Shown here piece by piece: positions 36,225-45,497 of a stretch of DNA of 64,000 bases. The stretch is from Sphingomonas aurea. Lineage in GTDB: Bacteria > Pseudomonadota > Alphaproteobacteria > Sphingomonadales > Sphingomonadaceae. Numbering within the stretch: position 1 is the stretch's first letter; each line of letters begins with the position of its first letter. The notes beneath the pieces are model-generated. The model saw nothing but the letters and a program-made list of their open reading frames with translations, ran no database searches and had not been told where the DNA came from. Position numbers and translations under genes: made by a program. Location: contig NZ_JAUUDS010000004.1 in the NCBI RefSeq assembly GCF_030678875.1, positions 124,001 to 188,000 of the forward strand. The letters run 5' to 3'.

Positions 36225-36423
36225 GGCCGCCCTGCTGCGCGAGATGCCGGTCGCCGTCGAGGCGCCCCCGCCACCCCTGCCGCTCGCGCGGCGCCCGGCC
36301 CGATCCGCCTGGGCGATGCCGAGCTTCTATCTGGTGCCGCTGCTCTGCGCCTGCCTGTTCGTCGCGGTGTGGCTCGTCCGGCTCGCCATCGCTCTCCACG
36401 GCAGGATGCGCGCGCACCGCTGA
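36214..36423 (+). CDS. Small single-span membrane protein
   Basis: A 69-residue protein starting at ATG 36214, with AGGAG spaced 6 bp upstream and an 11-bp overlap with the GT4 stop. The first 35 residues are Pro-rich and cytoplasmic (PPPPLPLARRPARSAW). One membrane helix lies at about 36-60 (PSFYLVPLLCACLFVAVWLV), followed by a basic tail. The strong ribosome site and coupling to the GT4 suggest it is real and may anchor or regulate the glycosyltransferase. No family was recognised. Confidence 0.65.
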   Translation: MPHEAALLREMPVAVEAPPPPLPLARRPARSAWAMPSFYLVPLLCACLFVAVWLVRLAIALHGRMRAHR

Positions 36424-36435
36424 TCCGGGAGCCGA

Positions 36436-37398
36436 TCAGCTGCGACGGATACGCGCGCGGGCGAGCCGACGGTCCTCCAGCGAGTAATAGAGCCAGACGG
36501 CCCCCCGATCGACCACCACCGATGCGGCAAAGGCGATGTCGGTCGCGGTACGGTCGTCCACCGGCGGCGGCGTGACCAACGGCTCGATCCCGCGCGCCAC
36601 CACGGTGCGGCAGTCGCGATCGAACGCGATCCAGCCGATCCGCCAGCGCGCATCGCGGGTCGCCCCGTTGTAGAACATCACCGGCATGTCGGGATCGTCG
36701 GTCAGCAGCGGCCCGGTCGACAGGTGCCAGTCGTCCCAGCTCGCCTCGCGCGGCATGAAGGGGGTCGGCTGCTCTTCCCACGGCCCGACCTCGCCCTGCC
36801 CGATCGCGAGACCGACGCGCGACGCCTCGTCGGCGGCATATTCGTAGAACAGCCGCCAGCGACCGTCGACCGTCCGTTCGACCGTCGCCTCCTTGGTATT
36901 CCCCTCCGACTTGGACGAGGCAAGGACGACGCCGCTCTTTTCCAGCCGGTCGATCGAGGGACCGGCGGCATAGGACAGTTCGCCGTGCGCCCGGTCGGCG
37001 CGCACGCCGGTGTAATAGACGACATAGCTGCCGTCGTCGTGGCGCAGCACGGTCGGATCCTCGACCCCGCCGGCGTCGTGCTCGCCCGGCCCGGCCGCAA
37101 TCGAGGGTGCGTCGAGCATGACGAAGTGGCGTCCGTCGTCGCTCCACCCGCCCCAGATCACCCCGGTGTCCGCCGGGTCACCGCCGGCCTGGCCGCCCGG
37201 TCGCGGCACCGCGCGGACGAGCAGGCCGAAGCGCCCGTCCGGCTCCTGCCAGACATAGGGGCTCATCAGGTCGCGCTCCATGATCCCGGGCGGCCCCGCC
37301 AGCGTGACACCCTCGATCGCCTGGACGTTGAAGTCGAGCGTCAGGGTCGCGCTCTCCACCTTGTCCTTGACGCCGGTGTCGGCGATGTCGTCGCTCAT
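36436..37398 (-). CDS. GH130/GH43-like five-bladed propeller glycosidase-related protein
   Basis: A 320-residue beta-propeller protein. Repeated blades read YVWQEPDGRFGLLVRAV, VEDPTVLRHDDGSYVVYYTG, EGNTKEATVERTVDGRWRLF and MFYNGATRDARWRIGW, the pattern of GH130 phosphorylases and related GH43/32 enzymes. There is no signal peptide, so it is probably a cytoplasmic phosphorylase-type enzyme acting on mannose-like or other oligosaccharides. Its ATG overlaps the SDR stop (37395-37398), so the two are coupled. A Glu/Asp in the DP and EAT motifs is a plausible catalytic residue; this was not tested. Confidence 0.75.
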   Translation of the reverse strand: MSDDIADTGVKDKVESATLTLDFNVQAIEGVTLAGPPGIMERDLMSPYVWQEPDGRFGLLVRAVPRPGGQAGGDPADTGVIWGGWSDDGRHFVMLDAPSIAAGPGEHDAGGVEDPTVLRHDDGSYVVYYTGVRADRAHGELSYAAGPSIDRLEKSGVVLASSKSEGNTKEATVERTVDGRWRLFYEYAADEASRVGLAIGQGEVGPWEEQPTPFMPREASWDDWHLSTGPLLTDDPDMPVMFYNGATRDARWRIGWIAFDRDCRTVVARGIEPLVTPPPVDDRTATDIAFAASVVVDRGAVWLYYSLEDRRLARARIRRS

Positions 37399-38174
37399 GC
37401 GCCCAGCGCCTGCATCAGCGACAGGCCGCCGTCGATCACCAGCCGCGCACCGGTGATGTAGCGCGCCTTGTCGGAGGCGAGGAACACCGCCAGGTCGGCG
37501 ACCTCGGACGCCTCGCCGGCGCGGCCGATCGGGATATTCTTCTCCAGCGCGGCGCGATAGACGGCGTCCTCCTGCGCACGCTGGTTCATCGGTGTCAGGA
37601 TCATGCCCGGCTCGATCGCGTTGACGCGGATGCCGCGCGGGGCCTCCTCGATCGCCAGCGTCTCGACCAGGTTGGTCAGCCCGCCTTTCGCCGCGCAATA
37701 GTCCGCCCCGCCGGCGCGCACCGCATAGGCGTGGATCGACGAGATGTGGACGATCACCGCAGCGCCGCTGTCCGCGCCGCCGCCCCCGCCCCGCCCGGTC
37801 ACGAACCGGCGCGAGGTCAGGAACGCGCCGGTCAGGTCGGTGCCAATCGTCCGCTGCCAGGTGTCCAGCGTCATCGACCGGATCGGCGTACCGCTCATGT
37901 TCACGCCGGCCGAGTTGACCAGAATGTCGGCTGGCCCCCAGGCGGCCTCCACCGCGTCGAACGCCGCTGCGACCGAGGCTTCCTCGTCGACATGCGCCTG
38001 CACGGTCATCGCCTCGCCGCCCGCCTTGCGCACCGTGTCGGCGCTCGCCTCGGCCGCGGCCATGTCGGCATAGTAGCAGACGGCGACCCGGTCGCCCTCA
38101 GCCCCGAACGCCGCGGCGCAGGCGGCGCCGATACCCGACTCCGCCCCCGTCACCATCACGACCCGTCTCGTCAT
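37395..38174 (-). CDS. SDR family oxidoreductase (glucose-1-dehydrogenase-like)
   Basis: A 259-residue classical short-chain dehydrogenase. TGAESGIGAACAAAF is the NAD(P) glycine motif, NSAG the structural motif, HISSIHAY and DYCAAKGG the Ser-Tyr-Lys catalytic set, and NAIEPGMILTPM the PG motif. A Gly-rich insert (GRGGGGGADSG) near residue 130 is unusual. GGAGGGGAC lies before the ATG. It is coupled to the GH130-like gene, so it may oxidise a sugar released by that enzyme. Confidence 0.9.
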   Translation of the reverse strand: MTRRVVMVTGAESGIGAACAAAFGAEGDRVAVCYYADMAAAEASADTVRKAGGEAMTVQAHVDEEASVAAAFDAVEAAWGPADILVNSAGVNMSGTPIRSMTLDTWQRTIGTDLTGAFLTSRRFVTGRGGGGGADSGAAVIVHISSIHAYAVRAGGADYCAAKGGLTNLVETLAIEEAPRGIRVNAIEPGMILTPMNQRAQEDAVYRAALEKNIPIGRAGEASEVADLAVFLASDKARYITGARLVIDGGLSLMQALGA

Positions 38175-38330
38175 GTCCCCTCCGCACCGGTTTGCCTGGG
38201 TCGATGAACGTCGTGCGCCGCCGAACGGCTCCATGACATTATCGTAGGGTTTGCCGGGCGGGTCGGCAACGAACAGGCCCGCCAGACGCTGTCGACGGAC
38301 TTCCACGCGCGCGTTCGGCAGAGGTTTTCC

Positions 38331-38996
38331 ATGCACATCAAGGCGGTATTGTTCGACATCGACGGCACACTGGTCGACTCCAACGAGCAGCACGTCACCG
38401 TGTGGGACGCAGTCCTGCGGCAGGAAGGCAAGGCGTGCGCGCGCCGGACGATCCACGACCAGATCGGCAAGGGCGCCGACATGCTGATCCCCACGCTGGT
38501 CCCCGATGCCGACGACGCGCTGTGCGATCGGCTGGCCGAGGCCCATGGCACGATGTTCAAGGAGAGGTTCCTCGACGGGGTGCGCCCCTTTGCCAAGGCG
38601 CGCGACCTGCTCGCCCGGGTGCACGCCGCGGGGCAGCGGGTCGTCCTCGCCTCCTCGGCATCGGCGGAGGAGCTGGATCATTATCTCGAACTGCTGGGCG
38701 CCCGCGATCTGGTCGCGGCCACGACCAGCGCCGACGATGTCGGCAATACCAAGCCCGCGCCCGATATCTTCGCGACCGCCCTCGACAAGGTCGCGCCGCT
38801 GACCTCCGCAGAGGTCATGGTGGTCGGCGACACGCCCTATGACATGGAGGCGGCGGCACGCTGCGGCATCGCGGCGATCGCGGTCAGGTCCGGCGGGTTC
38901 GACGATGCAGCGCTCACGGAGGCTGGGGCGCGGTACATCTACGACGATGTCGCTGCGCTCTATGCGGACTATGAACGGTCGCCGCTCGTGCGCTGA
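38331..38996 (+). CDS. HAD-superfamily phosphatase/mutase (beta-phosphoglucomutase-like)
   Basis: A 221-residue HAD hydrolase. The catalytic motif is FDIDGTLVDSN (nucleophile Asp9, acid/base Asp11). LASSASAEEL is motif II, KPAPDIF motif III and VVGDTPYDMEAA motif IV. A small alpha-helical cap follows motif I, as in phosphoglucomutase-like and glycolate phosphatases. GAGG lies upstream of ATG 38331. It is divergent from the SDR/GH130 pair and convergent with pdxA (10 bp apart). It probably acts on a sugar phosphate. Confidence 0.88.
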   Translation: MHIKAVLFDIDGTLVDSNEQHVTVWDAVLRQEGKACARRTIHDQIGKGADMLIPTLVPDADDALCDRLAEAHGTMFKERFLDGVRPFAKARDLLARVHAAGQRVVLASSASAEELDHYLELLGARDLVAATTSADDVGNTKPAPDIFATALDKVAPLTSAEVMVVGDTPYDMEAAARCGIAAIAVRSGGFDDAALTEAGARYIYDDVAALYADYERSPLVR

Positions 38997-39005
38997 TCGC
39001 CCGGA

Positions 39006-40004
39006 TCAGCCTGCGGGCGTCGGAACCCTCATGCGCATGGCATAGTCGAACGCCGTCTCGATACTGGTCGGATCGGCAAGGCCCCGCCCAGCAATGTCGA
39101 ACGCGGTGCCGTGATCGGGACTGGTCCGCACGAAGGGAAGGCCGAGCGTCACGTTCACCCCCTTCTCGATCCCCATATATTTGACCGGGATCAGGCCCTG
39201 GTCGTGATACTGGGCGACGACGATGTCGAACCGGCCCTTGCGTGCCTGCATGAACACGGTGTCGCCCGGCCATGGTCCGGACGCGTCGATCCCCTCCGCC
39301 CGCGCCGCCTCGATCGCCGGGCGGATGATGCGGATCTCCTCGTCACCGAACAGCCCGTCCTCGCCGGCATGGGGGTTCAGCCCGGCGACCGCGATGCGCG
39401 GGTGCGGGATACCCAGCGCTACCCCGGCTGCCTGTGCCAGGCGCAGCGCCGACATCTGCGCCGCGAAATCGGCACGCCGGATCGCGTCGGCCAGCGAGCA
39501 GTGGATCGTCACCAGCACGGTGCGGATCTCCTCGTTCGCCAGCATCATGGCGACGGTGCAGCCGCCGGCGTGATCCGCCAGCATCTCGGTATGCCCCGGA
39601 TAGCGGATGCCCGCGGCCGACAGCGCCGCCTTGTTGATCGGCGCGGTGACGATACCGCGCACCCGGCCGCGCTTCGCCAGGTCGATCGCAGCGACGATCG
39701 CGTCATAGGCCGCCTGCCCCCCGGCGGCCGACACCTGCCCGACCGGCGGCAGCGTCGCCAGCCGCGAGCTGGCCAGCACGGGCAGCGCGCCGTTCCCGAT
39801 CTCCACCTCGCCCGGCTCGCCGATCACCCGGACCTGCGCCTGGCCGTCGACGGCGCGCAGGGCCGCGGCCATCACGCCGGGATCGCCGACAACGATCCAG
39901 TGCCGCCGGTCGGGTCGGCGCACGAACATGCGAGCCACGATCTCCGGCCCGATCCCGCAAGGGTCGCCCATCGTCACGGCGAGCGGCGCATCGGCCAAGG
40001 TCAT
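39006..40004 (-). CDS. pdxA: 4-hydroxythreonine-4-phosphate dehydrogenase PdxA
   Basis: A 332-residue NAD-dependent dehydrogenase of the PdxA family, the usual length. Motifs are TMGDPCGIGPEI, APINKAAL, GHTEMLA, the metal site around NPHAGEDGLFG, QYHDQGLIPVKY and SPDHGTAFDIAGRG. PdxA makes part of pyridoxal phosphate; PdxA2 paralogues oxidise 4-phospho-D-threonate or erythronate in catabolic clusters. With a HAD phosphatase and oxoprolinase genes nearby and no other pdx genes, this copy could be the catabolic type. ATG 40004 gives the family's usual N-terminus. Confidence 0.92.
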   Translation of the reverse strand: MTLADAPLAVTMGDPCGIGPEIVARMFVRRPDRRHWIVVGDPGVMAAALRAVDGQAQVRVIGEPGEVEIGNGALPVLASSRLATLPPVGQVSAAGGQAAYDAIVAAIDLAKRGRVRGIVTAPINKAALSAAGIRYPGHTEMLADHAGGCTVAMMLANEEIRTVLVTIHCSLADAIRRADFAAQMSALRLAQAAGVALGIPHPRIAVAGLNPHAGEDGLFGDEEIRIIRPAIEAARAEGIDASGPWPGDTVFMQARKGRFDIVVAQYHDQGLIPVKYMGIEKGVNVTLGLPFVRTSPDHGTAFDIAGRGLADPTSIETAFDYAMRMRVPTPAG

Positions 40005-40372
40005 GGCCGCGCCATGCCAGAAAACATCGGATCCCGATACGGATGTCGATGGATCGCGACCGGCAGCGCCGCCGCCATCCTCACCCGGCCCGCCGCAGAC
40101 CCCATTGATCGTAGGCATAGCGGCAAGCACCCAGCTGGAAGTGCCGATCGTCCAGCCGCTCCGCTTCTGCGCCCCTGGCGACGCCGCGCGCCATCCAGCC
40201 GGGCACCGACACCTGCCCGATCAGTCTTGGTCAGCTTGATCCCAATCACCCTCGCAGACTCCCCCGCATCCGCGGGGATCGCCCTCGTTTGCCACAGTCC
40301 GAAAACACGTCCGCACACGCGCTCGAACGCGACCAATCGACAAGGTCCGGGCCCCCTGCGATAGCCCACCAC
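40005..40372. other. Intergenic divergent promoter region with CRISPR-like repeat unit
   Basis: 368 bp between divergent pdxA and the 5-oxoprolinase gene. It has no convincing reading frame and no clear ribosome site for the oxoprolinase at 40373. It holds one 29-bp element resembling a type I-E CRISPR repeat (40257-40285). Nothing else is recognised. Confidence 0.6.
40257..40285. repeat. Solitary type I-E CRISPR-repeat-like hairpin
   Basis: The 29-bp unit has the type I-E repeat form: GACTC, then CCCCGC-ATCC-GCGGGG (6-bp stem, 4-nt loop, 40262-40277), then AT and a C-rich tail. Its spacing matches the E. coli repeat GAGTTCCCCGC...GCGGGGATAAACCG. Only one copy exists in the window and no cas gene is present, so this is not an array. 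It may be a relic or chance. Confidence 0.4.
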
Positions 40373-43300
40373 ATGGCTCTCTCGACCAACGACCACTTCC
40401 CCCTCAGCCGGATCGCCATCGATCGGGGTGGGACGTTTACCGATGTGGTGGCGGAGCGTGCGGACGGGTCGATCGAGACGATCAAGCTGCTCTCGGTCGA
40501 TCCCGGCCGCTACGACGATGCCGCGGTCGAGGCGGTGCGGCGGCTGACCGGTGTGCGGGACGGCGATCTGCCGCCGATCGATGTCCGGATCGGTACCACC
40601 GTGGCGACGAACGCGCTGCTCGAGCATCGCGGCGAACCGACGCTACTTGCGATCACGCGCGGGTTCGGCGATGCGCTGGCGATCGGATATCAGGAGCGGC
40701 CCGACATCTTCGCGCGCGATATCCGCAAGAACCCGCCGCTGCCCGCCCGCGTAGTGGAGATCGACGAGCGCGTCGACGTCGATGGGCGGACGGTCCGCGC
40801 GCTCGACCTGGTGGCAGCGGAGGCCGCACTGCGCAGCGCGCATGACGACGGTCTCCGCAGCATCGCCACCGTCCTGATGCACAGCTGGCGATATCCCGCG
40901 CACGAGCAGGCCCTCGCCGAACTCGCCGCACGGATCGGCTTTACCCAGATCTCGGTCAGTCACCGCGTCTCGCCACTGATCCGACTGGTCGCGCGCGGCG
41001 ATACGACGACGGCGGACGCCTATCTGTCGCCGGTGCTGCGCCGCTATGTCGACGGACTGGAGGCGGCGTTCGGTGGCGAGCGGGTGCCGCTCTTCATGCA
41101 GTCCTCGGGCGGGCTGGCCGAGGCGCGCGGCGTCAGCGGCAAGGACGCGCTGCTCTCCGGCCCGGCCGGCGGGATCGTCGGCATGGCCGCCGCCGCGAAG
41201 GCGGCCGGGGTCGACCGGGTGATCGGGTTCGACATGGGCGGCACCTCGACCGACGTGTCGCTGTGGGCAGGCCGTTTCGAACGGCGGCAGGAGGCGGTGA
41301 TCGGCGGCGTGCGCGTGTCGGCGCCGATGCTGCGGATCGACACGGTCGCCGCGGGCGGCGGATCGATCTGCCGCTTCGATGGCGGTCGCTTCGTGGTGGG
41401 CCCCGAGTCCGCCGGTGCCGATCCAGGGCCGGCCTGCTATCGCCGGGGCGGTCCGCTGACGGTGACCGACTGCAACCTGCTGCTCGGCAAGATCGTCCCC
41501 GGCCATTTCCCGGCCGTGTTCGGGCCGGACCGCGACCAGCCGCTCGACCGCGATGCCGCGGTGGCCCGGCTCGACGCGCTGCTGGATACGGTCGAGGCCG
41601 CAACCGGAACCCGCCCCGATCCGCTCGCCGCCGCAGAGGGTCTGGTCGCGATCGCGGTTGCCAACATGGCCGGTGCGATCAAGGCGGTGTCGGTCGCGCG
41701 CGGGCACGATCCGGCGAGCTATGCCCTGATGAGCTTCGGCGGCGCGGGCGGCCAGCACGCCTGCCTGGTCGCCGACGCGCTCGGCATGACGGAGGTGCTG
41801 GTCCACCCGATGGCGGGCGTGCTGTCCGCATGGGGGATCGCGCTGGCAGACCGTCGCGCGGTGCGGCAGCGGACGATCGGCCTGCCGCTGGACGATGCGG
41901 ACTGGCGCGCTGCGCTGGGCGATCTGGCGGACGAGGCGCGGCGCGAGCTTGATGCCGATGCGGTGATCGAGGCGACCGCGACACTGCGGTACGCGCGCAC
42001 CGACCAGGGCATCGACGTCCGCGTCGAGGATGGTGCGGCGATGGCGGCGGCGTTCGCGGCGGCGCACCGCGACCGTTTCGGGTTCGAGAGCGACGACGCG
42101 CTGATCGTGGAGCGATTGCAGGTCGAGGCGGTGCTCGCCACCGCGCCGCTCGCACAGATTCCCGTGGCTGCCACCGCCAGCACCGCCGAGCGGATCGAGG
42201 TAGCGATGGACGGTACGCTCCATCAGGCACCGCTCCACCGCCGCGATGCGCTGGGTGCGGGTAGCTGCGTGGGCGGGCCGGCACTGATCGTCGATGCGAC
42301 CTCGACGGTCGCGGTCGAGCCGGACTGGTCTGCCGTCGTCCTCGGCGACGGCACGCTGCGGCTGACCCGATCGGCGCCGCGCCTTGTCGATGCCGGCAAC
42401 GACACGGAAGTCGACCCGATCCGCCTCGCCATCTTTGCCGGGCTGTTCATGGGCCTGGCCGAGGAGATGGGTTCCGCGCTCCAGCGCAGCGCCGCCTCGG
42501 TCAATATCCGTGAGCGGCTGGATTTCTCCTGCGCGATCTTCGACGCGGGCGGCCACCTGATTGCCAATGCGCCGCACATCCCGGTGCATCTCGGCTCGAT
42601 GGGCGACTGCGTCCGCCACCTGATCGCCAGTCGGTCCACGGACGGGCGCGGGATGCGGCCGGGCGACGCCTATGCCGTCAACGATCCCTATCGCGGCGGC
42701 ACCCACCTGCCCGACATCACCGTCGTCCAGCCGGTGTTCGCAAGCCGGGATACCCCCGCCTTCTTCGTCGCGGCGCGCGGTCACCACGCCGATGTCGGCG
42801 GCACCAGCCCCGGCTCGATGCCCGCCGACAGCCGCACCATCCATGACGAGGGGGTGGTGTTCGACGACGTTCTGGTCCTTGCCGAGGGGCGGCTGCGCGA
42901 TGCCGAGTTGCGCGCGCTGTTCGGCGGCGGAGCCTATCCCGCCCGCAACATCGACCAGAACATCGCCGACCTCGCCGCCCAGCTCGCCGCCTGCGCGCGC
43001 GGGGTCGCGGGGCTGGAGCGGCTGGCCGGGGAACAGGGGCTGGCCGTCGTTTCCGCCTATATGGAGCATGTCCAGGCCCATGCCGAAATGCTCGCCCGCC
43101 GCGTCATCCGCGACCTCGGCGACGGCGACTTCGCCTATCCGACCGATGATGGCGCGGTGGTGCGGGTTGCTGTGTGGGTCGACGCGCCGACGGGCGCGCT
43201 GACCGTCGATTTCACCGGCACCAGCGATCAGCGCCCCGGCAACACCAACGCACCGCTGGCGGTGACGCGGGCGGCCGTGCTGTATGTACTGCGCACGCTG

Positions 43301-43948
43301 GTCACGTCGGACACGCCGCTGAACGACGGGTTCCTGCGCCCCGTGACGCTGATCGTGCCGGAGGGATCGATGCTCAACCCGCGCTTCCCCGCCGCCGTCG
43401 TCGCCGGCAATGTCGAGACCAGCCAGGTCATCACCGACGCGTTGATGGGCGCGCTGGGCGCGATGGCGGCGAGCCAAGGGACGATGAACAACTTCACCTT
43501 CGGCGACGACAGCCGCCAATATTACGAGACGATCGCCGGCGGTGCCGGTGCGGGGCCCGGTTTCGCCGGGGCAAGCGCGGTGCAGACGCACATGACCAAC
43601 AGCCGGCTGACCGATCCGGAGGTGCTGGAGACGCGCTTTCCCGTGCTGCTCGAGGAGTTTTCCATTCGCCGCGGCTCGGGCGGCGGGGGCGCGTGGCCGG
43701 GCGGCGACGGCGCGACCCGGCGAGTGCGCTTCCGCGAACCGATGCGCGCCAACATCCTGTCCAACCATCGTCAGGTCGCGCCGTTCGGCCTGTCGGGTGG
43801 CGGCGATGGGACGGTCGGCGCCAACCGGATCGAGCGTGCCGATGGCCGCATCGAGACGCTGGCCTCGGTCGCTTCGGCCGATATGGCTCCCGGCGACGTG
43901 TTCGTGATCGAGACGCCGGGCGGCGGCGGTTACGGCGGGGTACGCTGA
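40373..43948 (+). CDS. Fused 5-oxoprolinase/hydantoinase A-B protein
   Basis: A 1191-residue ATP-dependent hydrolase in which the HyuA and HyuB modules are fused, as in eukaryotic-type 5-oxoprolinase (about 1200 residues). Hyu[12 protein letters not shown] (near residue 17) and [14 protein letters not shown] (near 285), the ASKHA-type ATP motifs. Hyu[21 protein letters not shown] (near 770), [10 protein letters not shown] and [12 protein letters not shown]. The reaction would be 5-oxoproline plus ATP to glutamate, or hydantoin ring opening. It is followed immediately by DUF969, DUF979 and DUF2891 genes with overlapping stops. ATG 40373 gives the usual length; no good ribosome site was found. 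Confidence 0.9.
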   Translation: MALSTNDHFPLSRIAIDRGGTFTDVVAERADGSIETIKLLSVDPGRYDDAAVEAVRRLTGVRDGDLPPIDVRIGTTVATNALLEHRGEPTLLAITRGFGDALAIGYQERPDIFARDIRKNPPLPARVVEIDERVDVDGRTVRALDLVAAEAALRSAHDDGLRSIATVLMHSWRYPAHEQALAELAARIGFTQISVSHRVSPLIRLVARGDTTTADAYLSPVLRRYVDGLEAAFGGERVPLFMQSSGGLAEARGVSGKDALLSGPAGGIVGMAAAAKAAGVDRVIGFDMGGTSTDVSLWAGRFERRQEAVIGGVRVSAPMLRIDTVAAGGGSICRFDGGRFVVGPESAGADPGPACYRRGGPLTVTDCNLLLGKIVPGHFPAVFGPDRDQPLDRDAAVARLDALLDTVEAATGTRPDPLAAAEGLVAIAVANMAGAIKAVSVARGHDPASYALMSFGGAGGQHACLVADALGMTEVLVHPMAGVLSAWGIALADRRAVRQRTIGLPLDDADWRAALGDLADEARRELDADAVIEATATLRYARTDQGIDVRVEDGAAMAAAFAAAHRDRFGFESDDALIVERLQVEAVLATAPLAQIPVAATASTAERIEVAMDGTLHQAPLHRRDALGAGSCVGGPALIVDATSTVAVEPDWSAVVLGDGTLRLTRSAPRLVDAGNDTEVDPIRLAIFAGLFMGLAEEMGSALQRSAASVNIRERLDFSCAIFDAGGHLIANAPHIPVHLGSMGDCVRHLIASRSTDGRGMRPGDAYAVNDPYRGGTHLPDITVVQPVFASRDTPAFFVAARGHHADVGGTSPGSMPADSRTIHDEGVVFDDVLVLAEGRLRDAELRALFGGGAYPARNIDQNIADLAAQLAACARGVAGLERLAGEQGLAVVSAYMEHVQAHAEMLARRVIRDLGDGDFAYPTDDGAVVRVAVWVDAPTGALTVDFTGTSDQRPGNTNAPLAVTRAAVLYVLRTLVTSDTPLNDGFLRPVTLIVPEGSMLNPRFPAAVVAGNVETSQVITDALMGALGAMAASQGTMNNFTFGDDSRQYYETIAGGAGAGPGFAGASAVQTHMTNSRLTDPEVLETRFPVLLEEFSIRRGSGGGGAWPGGDGATRRVRFREPMRANILSNHRQVAPFGLSGGGDGTVGANRIERADGRIETLASVASADMAPGDVFVIETPGGGGYGGVR

Positions 43949-44601
43949 TGCTCGTCCTGTCCGGCGTCGCGGTGATCGCACTCGGTTTCCTGCTGCGGTT
44001 CAACCCGCTTCTCGTCATCGTCGTCGCGGCGCTGGTGACCGGCCTCGCCGCCGGTCTGGACCCGCTGACGGTGCTGGCGCGGTTCGGTCATGCCTTCAAC
44101 GAGACGCGCTACGTCACCGCGATCTACATGGTGCTGCCGGCGATCGGGCTGCTGGAGCGCGCCGGGTTGCAGGCGCGTGCCCGCTCGCTGGTCGCGGGCC
44201 TGCGCGGGTTGACGGTCGGGCGGCTGCTCGCCGGCTACCTGCTGTTCCGCCAGATCTCGGCGGCGCTCGGCCTGACCGCGGTCGCCGGCCACCCGCAGAC
44301 GGTCCGCCCGCTCGTCGCGCCGATGGCGGAAGCCGCTGCCGAGCGGCAGGGCGATGCCGATCCCGAACGGGTTCGCGCCCTGGCGGCGGCGACCGACAAT
44401 ATCGGCCTGTTCTTCGGCGAGGACATCTTCATCGCGATCGGATCGATCCTGCTGATGAAGGGGGTGCTAGACGGATATGGCATCCATATCGAGCCGTTCC
44501 ACCTGTCGGTGTGGGCGATTCCGACCGCGATGGCCGCCTTCCTGATCCATGGTTTTAGACTCTGGCTGCTCGACCGACGCTTGGGGCGGCGGCCGGCATG
44601 A
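43948..44601 (+). CDS. DUF969 membrane protein
   Basis: A 217-residue membrane protein with about 5-6 hydrophobic segments and the DUF969 signature around ETRYVTAIYMVLPAIGLLERAGLQ and FRQISAALGL. Its ATG overlaps the oxoprolinase stop (TGATG at 43946-43950). DUF969 always pairs with DUF979, which follows directly. The pair looks like a two-subunit inner-membrane transporter. Because the first gene of the operon is a 5-oxoprolinase, 5-oxoproline or a related cyclic amide is the natural candidate substrate. That is an inference. Confidence 0.85.
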   Translation: MLVLSGVAVIALGFLLRFNPLLVIVVAALVTGLAAGLDPLTVLARFGHAFNETRYVTAIYMVLPAIGLLERAGLQARARSLVAGLRGLTVGRLLAGYLLFRQISAALGLTAVAGHPQTVRPLVAPMAEAAAERQGDADPERVRALAAATDNIGLFFGEDIFIAIGSILLMKGVLDGYGIHIEPFHLSVWAIPTAMAAFLIHGFRLWLLDRRLGRRPA

Positions 44602-45497
44602 TCGGGATCGGCTTCGTCTATCTGGTCGCCGGCAGCTTCTTCGCCACCTGCGCGCTGCTCGGGCTCGTCGACCGGCGCTGGGCCAACGCGCTGTTCCACG
44701 CGCTCCTCGCCACCTCCTTCTTCGCGGGCGACCGCATCGGGGACCTCGGCAACGGCGTGCTGGTGCTCGCGCTGGTCGCCACCGCGACATCGGGGCGGAT
44801 GCGGCGCGGCGAGCCGGCCGATCAGGTGGCGCCGCGCGGCCCGCTCCTGATGCTGGCGCTGGTGATCCCCGCAACCGCGCTCGGCGGCACGCTGCTGTTC
44901 AAGCAGATGCCGGCGCTGATCGATCCGGCGCAGGCGACGCTGGTGGCGCTCGCCATCGGCGTGCTCCTCGCCCTCATCCTCTGCCATCTCTTCCTGCGTC
45001 CCGCTCCGCTCGACGGGATCAGGGCCGGGCGGCGGCTGCTCGACGAGATCGGCTGGGCGGCGGTGATGCCGCAGCTGCTCGCCAGCCTCGGCGCGGTCTT
45101 CGCGCTCGCCGGGGTCGGCGACGTGGTCGGCCGGCTGGTCGGCGGCGCGATCCCGGCGGGCAGTGTGTTCGGCGCGGTCGTCGCCTATGGCCTGGGCATG
45201 GCGCTGTTCACGATCGTGATGGGCAATGCCTTTGCCGCCTTTCCGGTGATGGCGGCGGCGGTCGGCATTCCCCTCCTCGTCCACCAGTTCGGCGGCGATC
45301 CGGCGCCGGTGGCGGCGATCGGGATGCTGGCGGGCTTTTGCGGCACGCTGCTGACCCCGATGGCGGCGAACTTCAACATCGTCCCCGCCGCCCTCTTGGA
45401 ACTGAAGGACCGCTACGGCGTGATCCGCGCGCAGGCGGCGACGGCGCTGCCGCTCCTCCTCTTCAATATCCTGCTCCTCTGGTGGGTGATCCGATGA
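44598..45497 (+). CDS. DUF979 membrane protein
   Basis: A 299-residue membrane protein with about 9-10 hydrophobic segments. Its DUF979 features are the N-terminal VYLVAGSFFATCALLGLVDRRW and the central GNAFAAFPVMAAAVGIPLLV with LTPMAANFNIVPAALLEL. It is coupled to DUF969 (ATGA at 44598-44601) and to DUF2891. It probably forms the second half of a transporter. The NFNIVPA stretch is conserved-looking and may be in the substrate path. Confidence 0.85.
   Translation: MIGIGFVYLVAGSFFATCALLGLVDRRWANALFHALLATSFFAGDRIGDLGNGVLVLALVATATSGRMRRGEPADQVAPRGPLLMLALVIPATALGGTLLFKQMPALIDPAQATLVALAIGVLLALILCHLFLRPAPLDGIRAGRRLLDEIGWAAVMPQLLASLGAVFALAGVGDVVGRLVGGAIPAGSVFGAVVAYGLGMALFTIVMGNAFAAFPVMAAAVGIPLLVHQFGGDPAPVAAIGMLAGFCGTLLTPMAANFNIVPAALLELKDRYGVIRAQAATALPLLLFNILLLWWVIR

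Noticed and set aside
40257-40285. A CRISPR array
   Set aside because: Only one repeat-like unit, no second copy at 60-bp spacing and no cas genes; kept as a solitary repeat finding only.
40643-43981. 1112-residue minus-strand reading frame
   Set aside because: It covers the oxoprolinase gene in antisense, has no recognisable motif and arises from GC codon bias.
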